Origin: Blautia sp. SC05B48
Lineage (GTDB): Bacteria; Bacillota; Clostridia; Lachnospirales; Lachnospiraceae
Length of the DNA stretch: 64,000 bases
Assembly (NCBI RefSeq): GCF_005848555.1
Contig: NZ_CP040518.1
Coordinates: 1,177,001 to 1,241,000 of the forward strand
Direction: 5' to 3'
The notes below the pieces were generated by a model, which saw only the letters and a program-made list of their open reading frames with translations, was not told the origin of the DNA and did not search any database. This document shows, one piece after another, positions 33,615 through 43,084 of the stretch. The position numbers and the translations under genes are program-made. The stretch's first letter is position 1. Each line of letters begins with the position of its first letter.

Positions 33615-35951
33615 TTACGCTTCGCCCGGCTTGGTCGTCATCAGACGGTACAGCTTTGTATTTCTTGGGAACGAATTTTCAAACGGCACCAGATTCCCGG
33701 AGCAGCGGATCAGACCGTGTCCGGCACCCACATTGGTGATGTAGGATAACTGGTTATCCGAGATATTCAGAAGTGCCGCAAGCTCGTCCCGGTCGGTGGT
33801 TGCCTGATTCAAAAGGATTAGGAATTCACTGTTTGCCAGCATCAGGCGGGCGGTATCGGATTTCAGAAGTTCTTCCACGTTCTGTGTAAGCCCGGTCACA
33901 AATCCCGAATACTTACGGATACGCTTGTACAGGCGGTAGAAAAAGTCTGCACTGTATTCATAGCGGAACAGCAGATAAAACTCATCCGCAAAGATCCATG
34001 TCGTTTTCCCCTTCTTCCAGTTCTGGATCACACGGTTAAAAATGGAATCCAGTGTGACCAACATTCCAAGGGGCATCAGCTGTTCGCCCAGCTCCCGGAT
34101 GTCATAGTCGATGATACGGCTCTTCGTATTGACATTGGTTTCCTGGGCAAAGGTGTTCAGGCTTCCGTTAATAAACAGTTCCGAAGACAATGCCAGCCCT
34201 CTGGCTTCTTCCTCCGGCTGGAGCATGAGCTGTCGGTACAGATCCTTCAAGGTCGGCACCTGCCCTTGGTATCCACCCCTCATATAATCCCGGTACACAT
34301 CTGCGGTACAGCGGTCAAGGATGGATTTCTCCTTTGCTGAAAGGTTTCCGGCTCCTACAAGCTGCTCAAAGAGGGATAGGATAAATTCTGACTTTTCAAT
34401 CAGAGGGTTACGGTCATTGCCATAGGCGGAGTCCATGTCCAGTGCATTCAGATGGGTATCGGAGGTTGCCGAAATCCGGATGACCTCGCCGTTTAAGGCT
34501 TCCACCAGTGAAGCAAACTCGGACTCCGGATCAAGGATGAGGATGTCATCTTCCGTGGAAAGGGCAAGGTCTACGATCTCTTCTTTTGCCGAGAAACTTT
34601 TTCCAGAACCGCTGACTCCCAGTCGGAAGGAATTTCCATTTAACAGCTTTCTTCGGTCTGCCACCAGCATATTTTTGCTGACTGCATTCTGCCCATAATA
34701 AATGCCGCCCGGCTGCATGATCTCCTGTGTATGGAACGGAATCAAGACGGCAGTGGACTCTGTGGTAAGGGTACGCACCGCATCGATCTTCCGCAGACCA
34801 TACGGCAGGACGGTATTCAGTCCATCGACCTGTTGCCATTTCAGGGTTGCCATCTGGCAGAGGTGTTTTCTTGCAATGGAATACAGGGTTTCCGTATCAG
34901 AATCCAGTTGTTTCTTGCTTTCTGCCATATGTACCATTGTCAGGATACCGAACATCATCCTCTGGTCCCTGGTAGTCAAGTCGTCCAGCATCTCCTTGGT
35001 TTCTTTTCTCTGAAGCTCCATATCATAGGGAACCACGGCGGAAAAATTATTGTTTGCATTCTGGCGTCTCTGCCAGTTCGTTACGTTGGTCTCTACGCCC
35101 AGCAGTCGGTTCTGGATCTCACGCACTGCTTCATCTGTTGGTACCGGGATGATGTCAATAGACAGCATCAGATTCCTGCCAAGGCTGCACAGTTCGGAGA
35201 TCATCTCGTCTTTCACATAGCTGGCGTAATCTTCCATAAAAAGGACTCTGCCGTACTGCTCGCCCAGCTTGAAATGGTCGTTGTGGAACTCCATCGTGTC
35301 CGGGCAGATCCAGTCCTTGAAGCTGTGTCCATTTTTCGCAAAGGCTTTCATGTCAAACGGAAAGCTCTGCGGAACGTCTGCCTTGAAAAAGTCCCGGAAA
35401 ATCTGGAGCCTCTGTTCTGCATCCAGCTCTTCCCCGATGGAGGACAGCTTGGCCAGATGGGTGATGATATCCGTTCCCACACGGGCGAAGTATGTCCTGG
35501 CTTCATCGATGTTCTTCTTGTGGACGCTGACGGTCAGATAGCGTTCCTGGTAAATGCTGTTGTTGGTACCGGAGATCTTGGAAAGGAGCATATCGTTATA
35601 CTCTTTCCGGTACTCGTCCAGTCCATCTCCTTTCATTGGAATCAGCAGGGACTGCTCAAACTCTTCCTTGTTGATCTTACGGTTGTTCAGGGTAATCTTC
35701 GCCGTACAGCCGGAATCCAGTGCATTTAAAAGTTCAGAGTAGTCCAGGAACATCTCTGTCTTATCCGCTTTGCTGGCAATGGAATAGTTGATATCCGTAA
35801 ACCGGAATGTCCGGGAATACTTGCTCTCCACCTGAAAAATACCGTCCGGCCAGATCTTGCGGATCGGGATCGCCTGCTGGACAGACCCCGGTACTTTGAA
35901 TTTTTCTTTGTCCTGTTTCAGTGTCTGACTCAGGGTTTTAATCAAAGGCAT
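33615..35951 (-). CDS. virB4: VirB4-family conjugation ATPase
   Basis: 778 residues from the ATG at 35951 (GGAGGAAGGGG upstream, 14-bp overlap with prgI). An N-terminal TraC/VirB4 domain (about 30-420) and a C-terminal motor with Walker A LGVSGSGKSFSAK (about 455), Walker B DDILILDPESEF (about 485) and motifs WIFADEFYLLF and LTQNVEELL. It energises assembly and transport of the type IV secretion channel at the inner membrane. Length and motifs are complete. Confidence 0.92.
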   Translation of the reverse strand: MPLIKTLSQTLKQDKEKFKVPGSVQQAIPIRKIWPDGIFQVESKYSRTFRFTDINYSIASKADKTEMFLDYSELLNALDSGCTAKITLNNRKINKEEFEQSLLIPMKGDGLDEYRKEYNDMLLSKISGTNNSIYQERYLTVSVHKKNIDEARTYFARVGTDIITHLAKLSSIGEELDAEQRLQIFRDFFKADVPQSFPFDMKAFAKNGHSFKDWICPDTMEFHNDHFKLGEQYGRVLFMEDYASYVKDEMISELCSLGRNLMLSIDIIPVPTDEAVREIQNRLLGVETNVTNWQRRQNANNNFSAVVPYDMELQRKETKEMLDDLTTRDQRMMFGILTMVHMAESKKQLDSDTETLYSIARKHLCQMATLKWQQVDGLNTVLPYGLRKIDAVRTLTTESTAVLIPFHTQEIMQPGGIYYGQNAVSKNMLVADRRKLLNGNSFRLGVSGSGKSFSAKEEIVDLALSTEDDILILDPESEFASLVEALNGEVIRISATSDTHLNALDMDSAYGNDRNPLIEKSEFILSLFEQLVGAGNLSAKEKSILDRCTADVYRDYMRGGYQGQVPTLKDLYRQLMLQPEEEARGLALSSELFINGSLNTFAQETNVNTKSRIIDYDIRELGEQLMPLGMLVTLDSIFNRVIQNWKKGKTTWIFADEFYLLFRYEYSADFFYRLYKRIRKYSGFVTGLTQNVEELLKSDTARLMLANSEFLILLNQATTDRDELAALLNISDNQLSYITNVGAGHGLIRCSGNLVPFENSFPRNTKLYRLMTTKPGEA

Positions 35952-36372
35952 CACCCCTTCCTCCTAGCTTCTTTGGTTTCTTCTGTTTCGTCCGCTTCTT
36001 CACCAGAAGCTCCGCTCCGTTTCCCATCATCTTTTCACCCAGCCGCAGGCTCTCTTCCATGCAGGAAAAGTACAGGTTCTCTGATTTGAATACCAGCCGT
36101 TTCGGGTACAGCAGTTCGGATTTGATGACTGCCCATGCGAACTGTTCTGCCGTCATGCCGTGGTAACGGAAAAAGCCGCAGGCTGCAAAGGGAGCCGCCC
36201 CAAGTACGCACAGCCATCCGGTTACCTGTTCCCCGGCATATTTCCGGGTGACAAAATAGATTCCAAGGGCTGCCAGGATCGCCAGTACCGAAAATAAGCA
36301 CTGCCGGAAGCTTAAGCCCCAGAACATTGACTCCTGATAGTCTCGGATTTCTTTATTCATTTTCACTTCCAT
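35938..36372 (-). CDS. prgI: PrgI-family T4SS membrane protein
   Basis: 144 residues with two close transmembrane helices (about 28-50 and 55-72) followed by a soluble tail. The MEVKMNKEIRDYQESMFWGLSFRQ start and position just before virB4 are those of PrgI (VirB3-like) proteins in Gram-positive conjugation systems. The C-terminus is basic. It overlaps virB4 by 14 bp, which implies coupled synthesis. Confidence 0.85.
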   Translation of the reverse strand: MEVKMNKEIRDYQESMFWGLSFRQCLFSVLAILAALGIYFVTRKYAGEQVTGWLCVLGAAPFAACGFFRYHGMTAEQFAWAVIKSELLYPKRLVFKSENLYFSCMEESLRLGEKMMGNGAELLVKKRTKQKKPKKLGGRGDAFD

Positions 36373-36380
36373 GTTGTTTT

Positions 36381-36818
36381 CTACCTTTCTCTTTGTAATC
36401 TCTGTTTTTTCTTTTGTTTCTGTTTTGGTACATCCCTTTGCCGGATGCCATTTCTTTCCATAAATCTTTTTGTTCCTTCCGGATCAAGCTCTGCCAGTTT
36501 TTTCAGGTCGAATGCAACCCTCTGGAAGATGCAGTAACCGGAGGATGCGGTATCCGGCTGTATCGTTCCCAGCTTATGCTGCTTTATAAAACGAAGCTTT
36601 TCTTTGCTGAAATTGTGGTCGATATAGGCTTCATTGATACCGCCCAGCGGAGCAAAAGGCAGGTTTACCGTAAGGTCTGCAAAGCTTTCCGGGTATCCAT
36701 CTTCCATATGGTAAAGCCCGATATAGAGATTGTCATCGCTCATGTAACTGTCTACCCTGAGAAATAATTCCTCCCGGCCATACTGCCAGTCGTAGCTCAG
36801 TGTCTTTGGTTCTTCCAT
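36381..36818 (-). CDS. DUF4313 protein
   Basis: 145 residues, soluble. YDWQYGREELFLRVDSYMSDDNLYIGLYHMEDG and the following NLPFAPLGGINEAYIDHN are the DUF4313 region; the tail is rich in K, Q and R. The ATG at 36818 follows AGGAGGCGAAAAAA. It is a regular passenger between the VirB6- and PrgI-like genes in this ICE family; role unknown. Confidence 0.75.
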   Translation of the reverse strand: MEEPKTLSYDWQYGREELFLRVDSYMSDDNLYIGLYHMEDGYPESFADLTVNLPFAPLGGINEAYIDHNFSKEKLRFIKQHKLGTIQPDTASSGYCIFQRVAFDLKKLAELDPEGTKRFMERNGIRQRDVPKQKQKKKQRLQRER

Positions 36819-36830
36819 TTTTTTCGCCTC

Positions 36831-37670
36831 CTATAATCCCATGATTTCTTTTACGATACGGTCGGATGCCTTGACTGCCCCGACCAGTACCAGCAGGTTA
36901 AATACCAGTTCCCCGACGTAATTCCAGACAATGGTCACGGCGGACAGGCTGGTGTCCCCGATGGCCGGCGGACTTGATGCAAACACCGAAAAGATGATGC
37001 AGGCCAGTGCGATGATGGCTCCTTCCAGACATACCCCGGCGTAGGAACGGATAAAGTTCTTTCCTACAGACTGGGTTGGCTCCCCGGCAAAGGTTGCCAA
37101 TGGAATCGGTGCGATGGCTGTGTACATATACAGCTTAAACATTCTCCCGTATACAGTCAGAATCATGACAAATGACAATACCGTAATCAGCAGGCTTCCT
37201 AATAAAGTTACGATCCACAAAGGGATAGATTCCAGCATCCCCACCGCTTCGATCTTGTCCACGATCTCCGAGGGCAGCTCCGTTACAGTTCCACCCGCCA
37301 TCCCGGAGTGGGACATGATATTTGTTACGATGCCCTGCACAATGGAAAAGATCGCGGTCAAAAGCTCCATGCCGGACATGACGGCTCCCTGTGCCAGTGC
37401 AAAACGGATAAAGGCTTTCACTACATGTTCCGGCTTTTTCATATCCGTGAAGCTCCCACAGGTTTTCACAAGCCCCGCCGCAAAGAACAGAACCAACAGG
37501 CCGTACCCGATGGCTTTCAGTCCACCGTTGATGTTCGTCATCACGCTCCAGATCGCCCCGCCCTTGAAATTCTCCGGGCTTTGCGTCAGCAGTGTCCAGA
37601 TCTCAGCCAGCTTGTCGCTCCAGGTCTGCAAGGCAGAATTTAGATTCTGTACGATCCAGTTATCACTCAA
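36831..37670 (-). CDS. VirB6/TrbL-like polytopic T4SS protein
   Basis: 279 residues, with a TTG start at 37670 nine nt after GGGAGG. Six to seven hydrophobic helices (about 55-75, 95-120, 150-175, 185-205, 220-235, 250-270) and MFKLYMYTAIAPIPLATFAGEP, the conserved core of the VirB6-like (CD1107-type) channel proteins. It forms the inner-membrane pore together with VirB4 and VirD4. Confidence 0.85.
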   Translation of the reverse strand: MSDNWIVQNLNSALQTWSDKLAEIWTLLTQSPENFKGGAIWSVMTNINGGLKAIGYGLLVLFFAAGLVKTCGSFTDMKKPEHVVKAFIRFALAQGAVMSGMELLTAIFSIVQGIVTNIMSHSGMAGGTVTELPSEIVDKIEAVGMLESIPLWIVTLLGSLLITVLSFVMILTVYGRMFKLYMYTAIAPIPLATFAGEPTQSVGKNFIRSYAGVCLEGAIIALACIIFSVFASSPPAIGDTSLSAVTIVWNYVGELVFNLLVLVGAVKASDRIVKEIMGL

Positions 37671-37744
37671 ACAGTTTCACCTCCCATCCTCAAAAGTGAG
37701 CAGGGAGCCGGCATTTCGCATGGCTCCCCTTCTGGATTCTTCTC

Positions 37745-38104
37745 CTATCCCATGATCAGGTCCAGGATCTCTTTTGCAAAGGTAATGATGATACCGCCTG
37801 CCAGTGTCAGAAATCCGTTTGCCCTCTGGCTTGGATCGTGGCTCTTTAAGGACAGACCGACCTGCACGATACCAAATCCCAGCAGGATCAGGCCAATGGC
37901 GCGGATCAGGGAAAAGATAAACGTGGATAGGTTATTGACTACGGTCAGCGGATCGCCTGCGGCATAAACGCAGGTCGCCCCAATGCAGATCGACAGTACC
38001 GTAACTGCATACAGAGCAAACAGTTTCTTCTGCCCTCTCTTCATCTTCAGCGGTGCGGTCTCTTTCCTGATTTCTGTGTGTTTCTTATTTTTCAGTAAAT
38101 TCAT
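37745..38104 (-). CDS. Maff2-family membrane protein
   Basis: 119 residues from the ATG at 38104 (GGGAGG seven nt upstream; the longer frame overlaps virD4). Two hydrophobic segments (about 28-50 as a signal or anchor and 65-85), then a short amphipathic end. DPLTVVNNLSTFIFSLIRAIG and SHDPSQRANGFLTLAGG are the Maff2 signature. It is a small pilin-like or channel component that always sits between VirD4 and VirB6 in these elements. Confidence 0.85.
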   Translation of the reverse strand: MNLLKNKKHTEIRKETAPLKMKRGQKKLFALYAVTVLSICIGATCVYAAGDPLTVVNNLSTFIFSLIRAIGLILLGFGIVQVGLSLKSHDPSQRANGFLTLAGGIIITFAKEILDLIMG

Positions 38105-38118
38105 TGGCATTCCTCCCA

Positions 38119-38526
38119 TCAAAAAAGCTCCCCGATGATGTCCTCATCCAGAAGCAGTTCGTAATCGTCATATCTTGTTTCGTCAAATGTAAAATCGTCA
38201 TGCGCCAGCGGTGCTTTCGCATAATTGAACGGGCCGGCACCTCCGTCCTCGGTATACCGGATGTTGGGATGCTTCATCAGGTCATACTTGGCATCCAGTA
38301 TGGGCCGCTCCCCGCGGATAAACAGAAGTGCATTCTGGTTATCCAGCATACGGACTTCATCCGGCTGTAACAGCTCCCTTCCGCTCTGCTGGAAGTTGGT
38401 GGAGTAGCTACCGGATTTTCCTTTGGTCTGCCCGTAGGTGTTGGTGTCTATGGTTTCTTTCCCCAGTAATTCTGATACATATTTGTGTGTCTCTTTTTCA
38501 TTGCCGCCCAGGTACAAAAACTCATC
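38119..38526 (-). CDS. virD4: virD4 coupling protein, 3' exon
   Basis: The C-terminal 135 residues of the coupling protein, resuming as DEFLYLGGNEKETHKYVSELLGKETIDT right after the intron end. It contains the last conserved parts of the TraG/VirD4 ATPase domain and ends in an acidic tail. As a separate frame it lacks a start signal, so it depends on splicing. The frame is continuous with the 5' exon when 38527-41042 is removed. Confidence 0.88.
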   Translation of the reverse strand, partial: DEFLYLGGNEKETHKYVSELLGKETIDTNTYGQTKGKSGSYSTNFQQSGRELLQPDEVRMLDNQNALLFIRGERPILDAKYDLMKHPNIRYTEDGGAGPFNYAKAPLAHDDFTFDETRYDDYELLLDEDIIGELF

Positions 38527-38577
38527 ATGAGGTAAGGTTCAGCTCATCCTTTGCAGGACTTGCGTCCCCTCCCTCCC

Positions 38578-38612
38578 AAACCGCACGTACACCTCTCGAT
38601 GTATACGGCTTT
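38578..38612 (-). ncRNA. group II intron domain V
   Basis: A 35-nt hairpin with the AGC-containing lower stem, a CG bulge region and a GAGA-type loop; it is the catalytic centre of the intron RNA. It lies just after the maturase stop, as expected. Confidence 0.8.
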
Positions 38613-38633
38613 CCGCTTATTATATTTACGGTA

Positions 38634-40520
38634 TTAAGAATGAATCAGTTTATGACATTCAGGGCATACCACAAGAGTTTTCCGTCTCCTTTTGCGCATA
38701 AGGAGTACCCACTCCGCATTGCCCTTTAAGTCTTTTAGTTTCTTTACTTGATGGATTTCCAGATTTCTGCAATCCTTTCCACAAAGTTCACAGGTATGGC
38801 GTTCCACTCTCTGTTTCAGAGTGTTGGTTTTAGCGTATTTTGAGAACTGCGGAAGTTCGCTCACATTGTCAAACTTCGTAGCTGATTCTTTTCGCTTAAA
38901 CCCGTCTCTGTAAAAGGTCGTGATTTTCCTTCCTGCTCTGGTATCGTATGCGATTGTAAACAGACCTCCAACACAATATCTGCGCTTGATTTCGTGAACA
39001 TTTGTTTTATACTTACAGGCAAATGTCTTGTACATACTGTACTTCATAAGATTGGCAAATCTGCCTATCTTGAAGGAATCATTTGCTATGGCATAATAGT
39101 TGTAAAGTCCACGAACTTCCGCATTATATCTTGCCAGAATCTCTATATCGCTTTGATTTACCAGTTTTCCTCTGTGTAGGGCTACAAATCTTTCTTTTCC
39201 GTTTTCGTTAATCTTGATTTTGATTGCATGATATTCCAGTAACTTTCCCACCCATTTTTCTCTGGGTACAAGTAATTTCACCACTCCTGCATTGCTTCTG
39301 ATTTTGTATCCTCCTGCGGATTTCTTTAAATCCTGACTTCTGGATACCGTAATGTCATAGCCTAAAAATCTGGCTCTGTCTCCTGTATGCGTAACTTTGG
39401 TTTTGGTTTCGGACATTTCCAAATCCAGTTCTTCCCTGAGAAATCTGCCGACGTCAGCTTTCATCTGTTCTGCGTCCGCTTTGCTCCCAATTACTCCAAT
39501 GATGAAATCATCAGCGTATCGGGTGTACTGAATCCGTTTATACGTCTCATCCAAAGGTTCGGTCGGAGTTAGCTGTCGTGTTTGCTTTTCAAGCATTTTC
39601 AAATGTTTATTGCGTTCCCAGCGTTCTTCTGGAGATAAATCCGCCCACTTCTTTTTGCCCATACATCTATAATAGGATGCCTTTTTGACAACTTTCTTGT
39701 AGTCGGAGTTCATTTGTTTCTTCTTTCCTCGGTTATATTTCTGTGCATATTCCTCCATAAATTTATCTAATTCGTGAAGGTACACATTTGCAAGCACTGG
39801 ACTGACACCTGAACCCTGCGGTACTCCGCTGTATGTCCGATTGTACGTCCATTGCTCCATATAGCCTGCTTTTAGAAATTTCCAGATGAGTTGTAGAAAC
39901 ATTTCATCATCAATACGTTTTCTCAGCAATCTGATGATTGTGTGGTGATTAAAACTGTCGAAGCAGGCGTGTATATCGCCCTCAACAAACCAGTTCGTTC
40001 CCGTAAAGGTTTTCTGTATCTGGTATAATGCTGTCTGACAGCTTTTGTTTGGTCTGAACCCATGAGATGTTTTCTTAAACACAGGCTCATAAATGCTTTC
40101 TAAAATCATCTTCACTACTTCCTGCACCAGTTTGTCATTGCCCGACTGGATTCCCAACGGACGCTTTTTATTACTGTTTTTCTTAGCAATATATTCCCTG
40201 CGTGCAGGTTTTGGCAGGTAACTTTTATCTCGCATGGATTCAATAATCCTTTGGATTCTTTCGTCACTCATGCCATCAATAGTAGTTCCATCTGCACCGG
40301 CAGTCATACTGCCTGTGTTTGCATATATGTTTTTATATGCAAGCCAATAGAACTCTGGATTGTACAGATTCCGATATAATCTTTGAAACCTGTAAGATTC
40401 ATTCTTTGACTTTTCCGTCAAACTACTTAATACTTGGATTGGATTTCTCAATGCCTCTCGCACCGTCCTTTCATATCGTATTAGTAAATAAGCTGCTCCC
40501 CTTCGCCATGTGAACGTCAT
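38634..40520 (-). CDS. ltrA: group II intron reverse transcriptase/maturase
   Basis: Up to 628 residues. RT domain with the fingers block KKRPLGIQSGNDKLVQEVVKMIL, palm motifs DIHACFDSFNH, SGVPQGSGVSPVLANVYLHELD and YTRYADDFIIG (active-site YADD), then the maturase X domain and a C-terminal HNH-type endonuclease (CELCGKDC, LEIHQVK, CPECHKLIH). The usual HH of the endonuclease reads HQ, so cutting activity is uncertain. The frame opens at 40520 but conserved sequence begins near VREALRNPIQVLSSL; the GTG at 40463 after GAAAGG is a possible true start. Confidence 0.9.
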   Translation of the reverse strand: MTFTWRRGAAYLLIRYERTVREALRNPIQVLSSLTEKSKNESYRFQRLYRNLYNPEFYWLAYKNIYANTGSMTAGADGTTIDGMSDERIQRIIESMRDKSYLPKPARREYIAKKNSNKKRPLGIQSGNDKLVQEVVKMILESIYEPVFKKTSHGFRPNKSCQTALYQIQKTFTGTNWFVEGDIHACFDSFNHHTIIRLLRKRIDDEMFLQLIWKFLKAGYMEQWTYNRTYSGVPQGSGVSPVLANVYLHELDKFMEEYAQKYNRGKKKQMNSDYKKVVKKASYYRCMGKKKWADLSPEERWERNKHLKMLEKQTRQLTPTEPLDETYKRIQYTRYADDFIIGVIGSKADAEQMKADVGRFLREELDLEMSETKTKVTHTGDRARFLGYDITVSRSQDLKKSAGGYKIRSNAGVVKLLVPREKWVGKLLEYHAIKIKINENGKERFVALHRGKLVNQSDIEILARYNAEVRGLYNYYAIANDSFKIGRFANLMKYSMYKTFACKYKTNVHEIKRRYCVGGLFTIAYDTRAGRKITTFYRDGFKRKESATKFDNVSELPQFSKYAKTNTLKQRVERHTCELCGKDCRNLEIHQVKKLKDLKGNAEWVLLMRKRRRKTLVVCPECHKLIHS

Positions 40521-41042
40521 TAACGTCTCAGACTACTATGGGAGCTGTGTGACCATGCCCGTTACCAGGTTTAGGTCATCCCCAGTTAGTATTTATGGAA
40601 TTAGCGTTTCGTGTTGTCGGCACCGACTTTCGCCATTTACCCGCTGTCTTGCGGTTGTCCTTCCATGAGTATCGCTTGCTTTCATAACTGCGAAATGAAA
40701 CCAACATGGAATAGCATACGTTTCAATCCTTTTCGTATGCGGAGTGCGGATTCCCCCACTCTGGCTATCGTTCAGGCAGTTTAGCTTTGTACCTCATACA
40801 CGAATTTTTATTCTTGAATTTTCAGATACACAGGATTAGTACCTTATCATTCAGGCTTTTATCCATTGACAAAAGCGACAACATGCTACACTCCCCTTCG
40901 GGTTTCCCCTCTCGGATAAGTTGTAGAATAATAGGCTGTGATTTTTCATCACTTGATACTTTTACCTACTGCTTGCTAAAGGCAGTATTCCATAAATACC
41001 ACGCCGCCGAATTTATAATGCGCTGGCGACTTCTGGGCGCAC

Positions 41043-42368
41043 GCAGTTGCCCACCAGACTTTCCCAGGAGTCCTTGAACAGAGCCTTTAGCTGGCTCATG
41101 TTCTGGATGATGATGCTGCAGTAAATGGAACGGGAACGGCAGGTTGCCAGGATCTTCTCAAACTCATTTGGCAGGGATACGTTTGGAAACTCATCCATGA
41201 TGCAGTTGACCGGAACCGGGAGGGCACCGCCATGCACACGGTCCGCCATGTAATAAAGCGTCTGGAAAAGCTGGCTGTAGATCATGCCTACCAGATAATT
41301 CAAAGAGGTGTCTGCATCCGGGATACAGCAGAAAAGGGCAACTTTTCTTTCTCCCATACTGGAAAGATCCAGTTCATCAGTATTGGTCAGCTTGGCGATC
41401 TGCGGCAGATTGAAGGCTGCCAGCCGGACACCTACACTGATCAGGATGGACTTGGCGGTCTTTCCTGCCGCCTGCTTGTAAATGTGATACTGCTTGACGG
41501 CAATGCTGTCCGGGTCCCGCATCTCCAGACGATCAAACAAAATATCCAGAGGTGATTCGTAATCCTCGTCCTCTTCCTTTACCTGGGCAGAACCTAACAT
41601 CTCCATAATCATGGCAAAGTTCTGTTCTTCCGGCGGAGCTTCGTGAAGCAGGTACAGCATCAGTGCCTGAAGCAGTGCTGTCTCGCTCTTCTCCCAGAAT
41701 GGATCGGAGGACTGGGAACCTTTGGGTGTGGTGTTTTGTATCAGATTGGAAATGAGACGGAGTACGTCTTTGTCATCATGGACGTACTCGAACGGATTGT
41801 AACAAAAAGATGTGTCGGGATTGATAAGGTCAAAAACACGCACCTCATATCCCTTCTTTTCCAGCAGGCCGCCTGTCTTTCGAAGCAGTTCGGCTTTCGG
41901 ATCGGTGATGACCATCGAACAGCAGCACTGCATGATGTTCGGCAGAGCAAAGCCTCTGGATTTTCCTGCACCGGAGCCTCCCACCACGAGAATGTTAAGA
42001 CATCTGCGGTGCTTGTGGGTGTCCAGGCTGATGCGGAAGTTCTGTGTCAGCAGGATGTTCTGGGAGTACGGCTTCTGGCTATATTTCTTACAGATCTGCC
42101 GGGCATCGCCCCATCTGGCAGAGCCATGTTCTTCCCCTCTGCGGTAGTTCTTCTGACTGGAATAAAAAATGCCGATCCCGGCTGCGTAAAGTAACGTGCA
42201 GACCAGCATCGACTTGATGGTGTATTCCGTATAATGAAACTGGAAGGGATGGTTCAGCTTTTCTGTGAGAACCTCCATCAGCTCGAAAAGATTCCTGCCC
42301 GGCTGGATGGCATCCGCAAGCAGGATTGCTACCCACCAGATGACAGGCAGTCCGGCAAGCCAAATCAC
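41043..42368 (-). CDS. virD4: virD4 coupling protein, 5' exon
   Basis: 442 codons from a GTG at 42368 to the intron. Two N-terminal transmembrane segments (GLPVIWWVAILLAD and MLVCTLLYAAGIGIFY), Walker A VVGGSGAGKSRGF, Walker B region SMVITDPKAELL, and the TraG motifs CIMDEFPNVSLPNEFEKILATCRSR and SIIIQNMSQLKALF. The frame is open further upstream without an ATG (through PVTNSRKSDW), so the true start may be an earlier unusual codon. Unspliced, the frame ends nine codons into the intron (VRPEVASAL). The full protein has about 577 residues and links relaxase-DNA to the channel. Confidence 0.9.
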
Positions 42369-42391
42369 CCAGTCTGACTTCCGGCTGTTTG

Positions 42392-42664
42392 TTACCGGGA
42401 TGGCTGCTGTTTGGGCCTCTCTGCTCTTGGCAGGTCCGTAATGTGGAAGCTGTCCACTCCCGGAACGAGGGCAAGGCTGCTTCCATTCTCCCAGTTTACG
42501 TGGATCTGCCCTGCATCGTCTACCATATCCACCTTACCTTTTAAGCCGGGTGGCATGTGGCTCTCCCCCTCCATGCTGTTAAGCGTGACCTCGGTTCCCG
42601 GCGGATATCTTCTCCGCATGGCTTCTATTCTTTCTTGTGTCATATTTCTGTATATTTGTACCAC
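42392..42664 (-). CDS. DUF4314 protein
   Basis: 90 residues from a GTG at 42664, or 83 from the ATG at 42643, where family similarity begins (MTQERIEAMRRRYPPGTEVTLNSMEG). It continues GLKGKVDMVDDAGQIHVNWENGSSLALVPGVDSF, a small beta-barrel (SH3-like) region typical of DUF4314. It sits just before virD4. Function unknown; the basic tail overlaps the uncertain start of virD4. Confidence 0.75.
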   Translation of the reverse strand: MVQIYRNMTQERIEAMRRRYPPGTEVTLNSMEGESHMPPGLKGKVDMVDDAGQIHVNWENGSSLALVPGVDSFHITDLPRAERPKQQPSR

Positions 42665-42673
42665 ATCCTTTCT

Positions 42674-42988
42674 TCATCTTCCCCTTCCACGGTATGGGCG
42701 GTATCTGGATTTCATGATCTTTAACAGGACGCTGTCGATCCCATCGGAATAGCGTCCGTTTTTCAGGTATGTGTCCCGGAGCTGGTTTAAGGCTTCCACG
42801 GATTTGCTGTGTTCGGCTTCTGTCAGGTAGAGCTTTCCCTCTTCCTGCTCTGCCAGCTTCAGAACCAGATCCCGTGTGGTATCCACCGGAAGCCCCTGTT
42901 CTTTTTCCTGCCGGAACACTTCCCGGAGTGCATGGATCAGCATGTGGTTCATGATCCGGTCCATCTTTACATATCGCATTCTTGTCAT
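42674..42988 (-). CDS. small conserved ICE protein
   Basis: 104 residues from the ATG at 42988 (AAGGAGGCTCGCCT upstream; the frame opens at 43030). All-helical and charged: MTRMRYVKMDRIMNHMLIHAL, then TTRDLVLKLAEQEEGKLYLTEAEHSKSVEALNQLRDTYLKNGRY and a basic end KSRYRPYRGRGR. I do not recognise a named family. Its place between the LtrC-like and DUF4314 genes suggests a relaxosome or transfer accessory role. Confidence 0.65.
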   Translation of the reverse strand: MTRMRYVKMDRIMNHMLIHALREVFRQEKEQGLPVDTTRDLVLKLAEQEEGKLYLTEAEHSKSVEALNQLRDTYLKNGRYSDGIDSVLLKIMKSRYRPYRGRGR

Positions 42989-43084
42989 AGGCGAGCCTCC
43001 TTTTTTCCTCTTTTTTCTCAACCACAACATACCACACTTCCTCCCGGAAAGCTACTGCAAAAGAGCCGGAAAAGCCCCTTTTTA

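Larger units (their letters stand above)
38527..41042 (-). mobile_element. group II intron in virD4
   Basis: 2516 bp. The minus strand begins GTGCGCCCAGAAG (GUGCG is the group II 5' consensus) directly after ...AACTGC of exon 1 and ends ...CTTACCTCAT before GATGAG of exon 2. Domain V is at 38578-38612 (AAGCCGTATACATCGAG, then GGTGTACGTGCGGTTT), followed by a domain VI stem. A 6-nt match between exon 1 (AACTGC, 41043-41048) and GCAGTT at 40686-40691 fits IBS1-EBS1. It encodes its own reverse transcriptase/maturase. All parts look intact, so splicing should restore virD4. Tn5397 likewise carries a group II intron, but in a different transfer gene. Confidence 0.92.
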
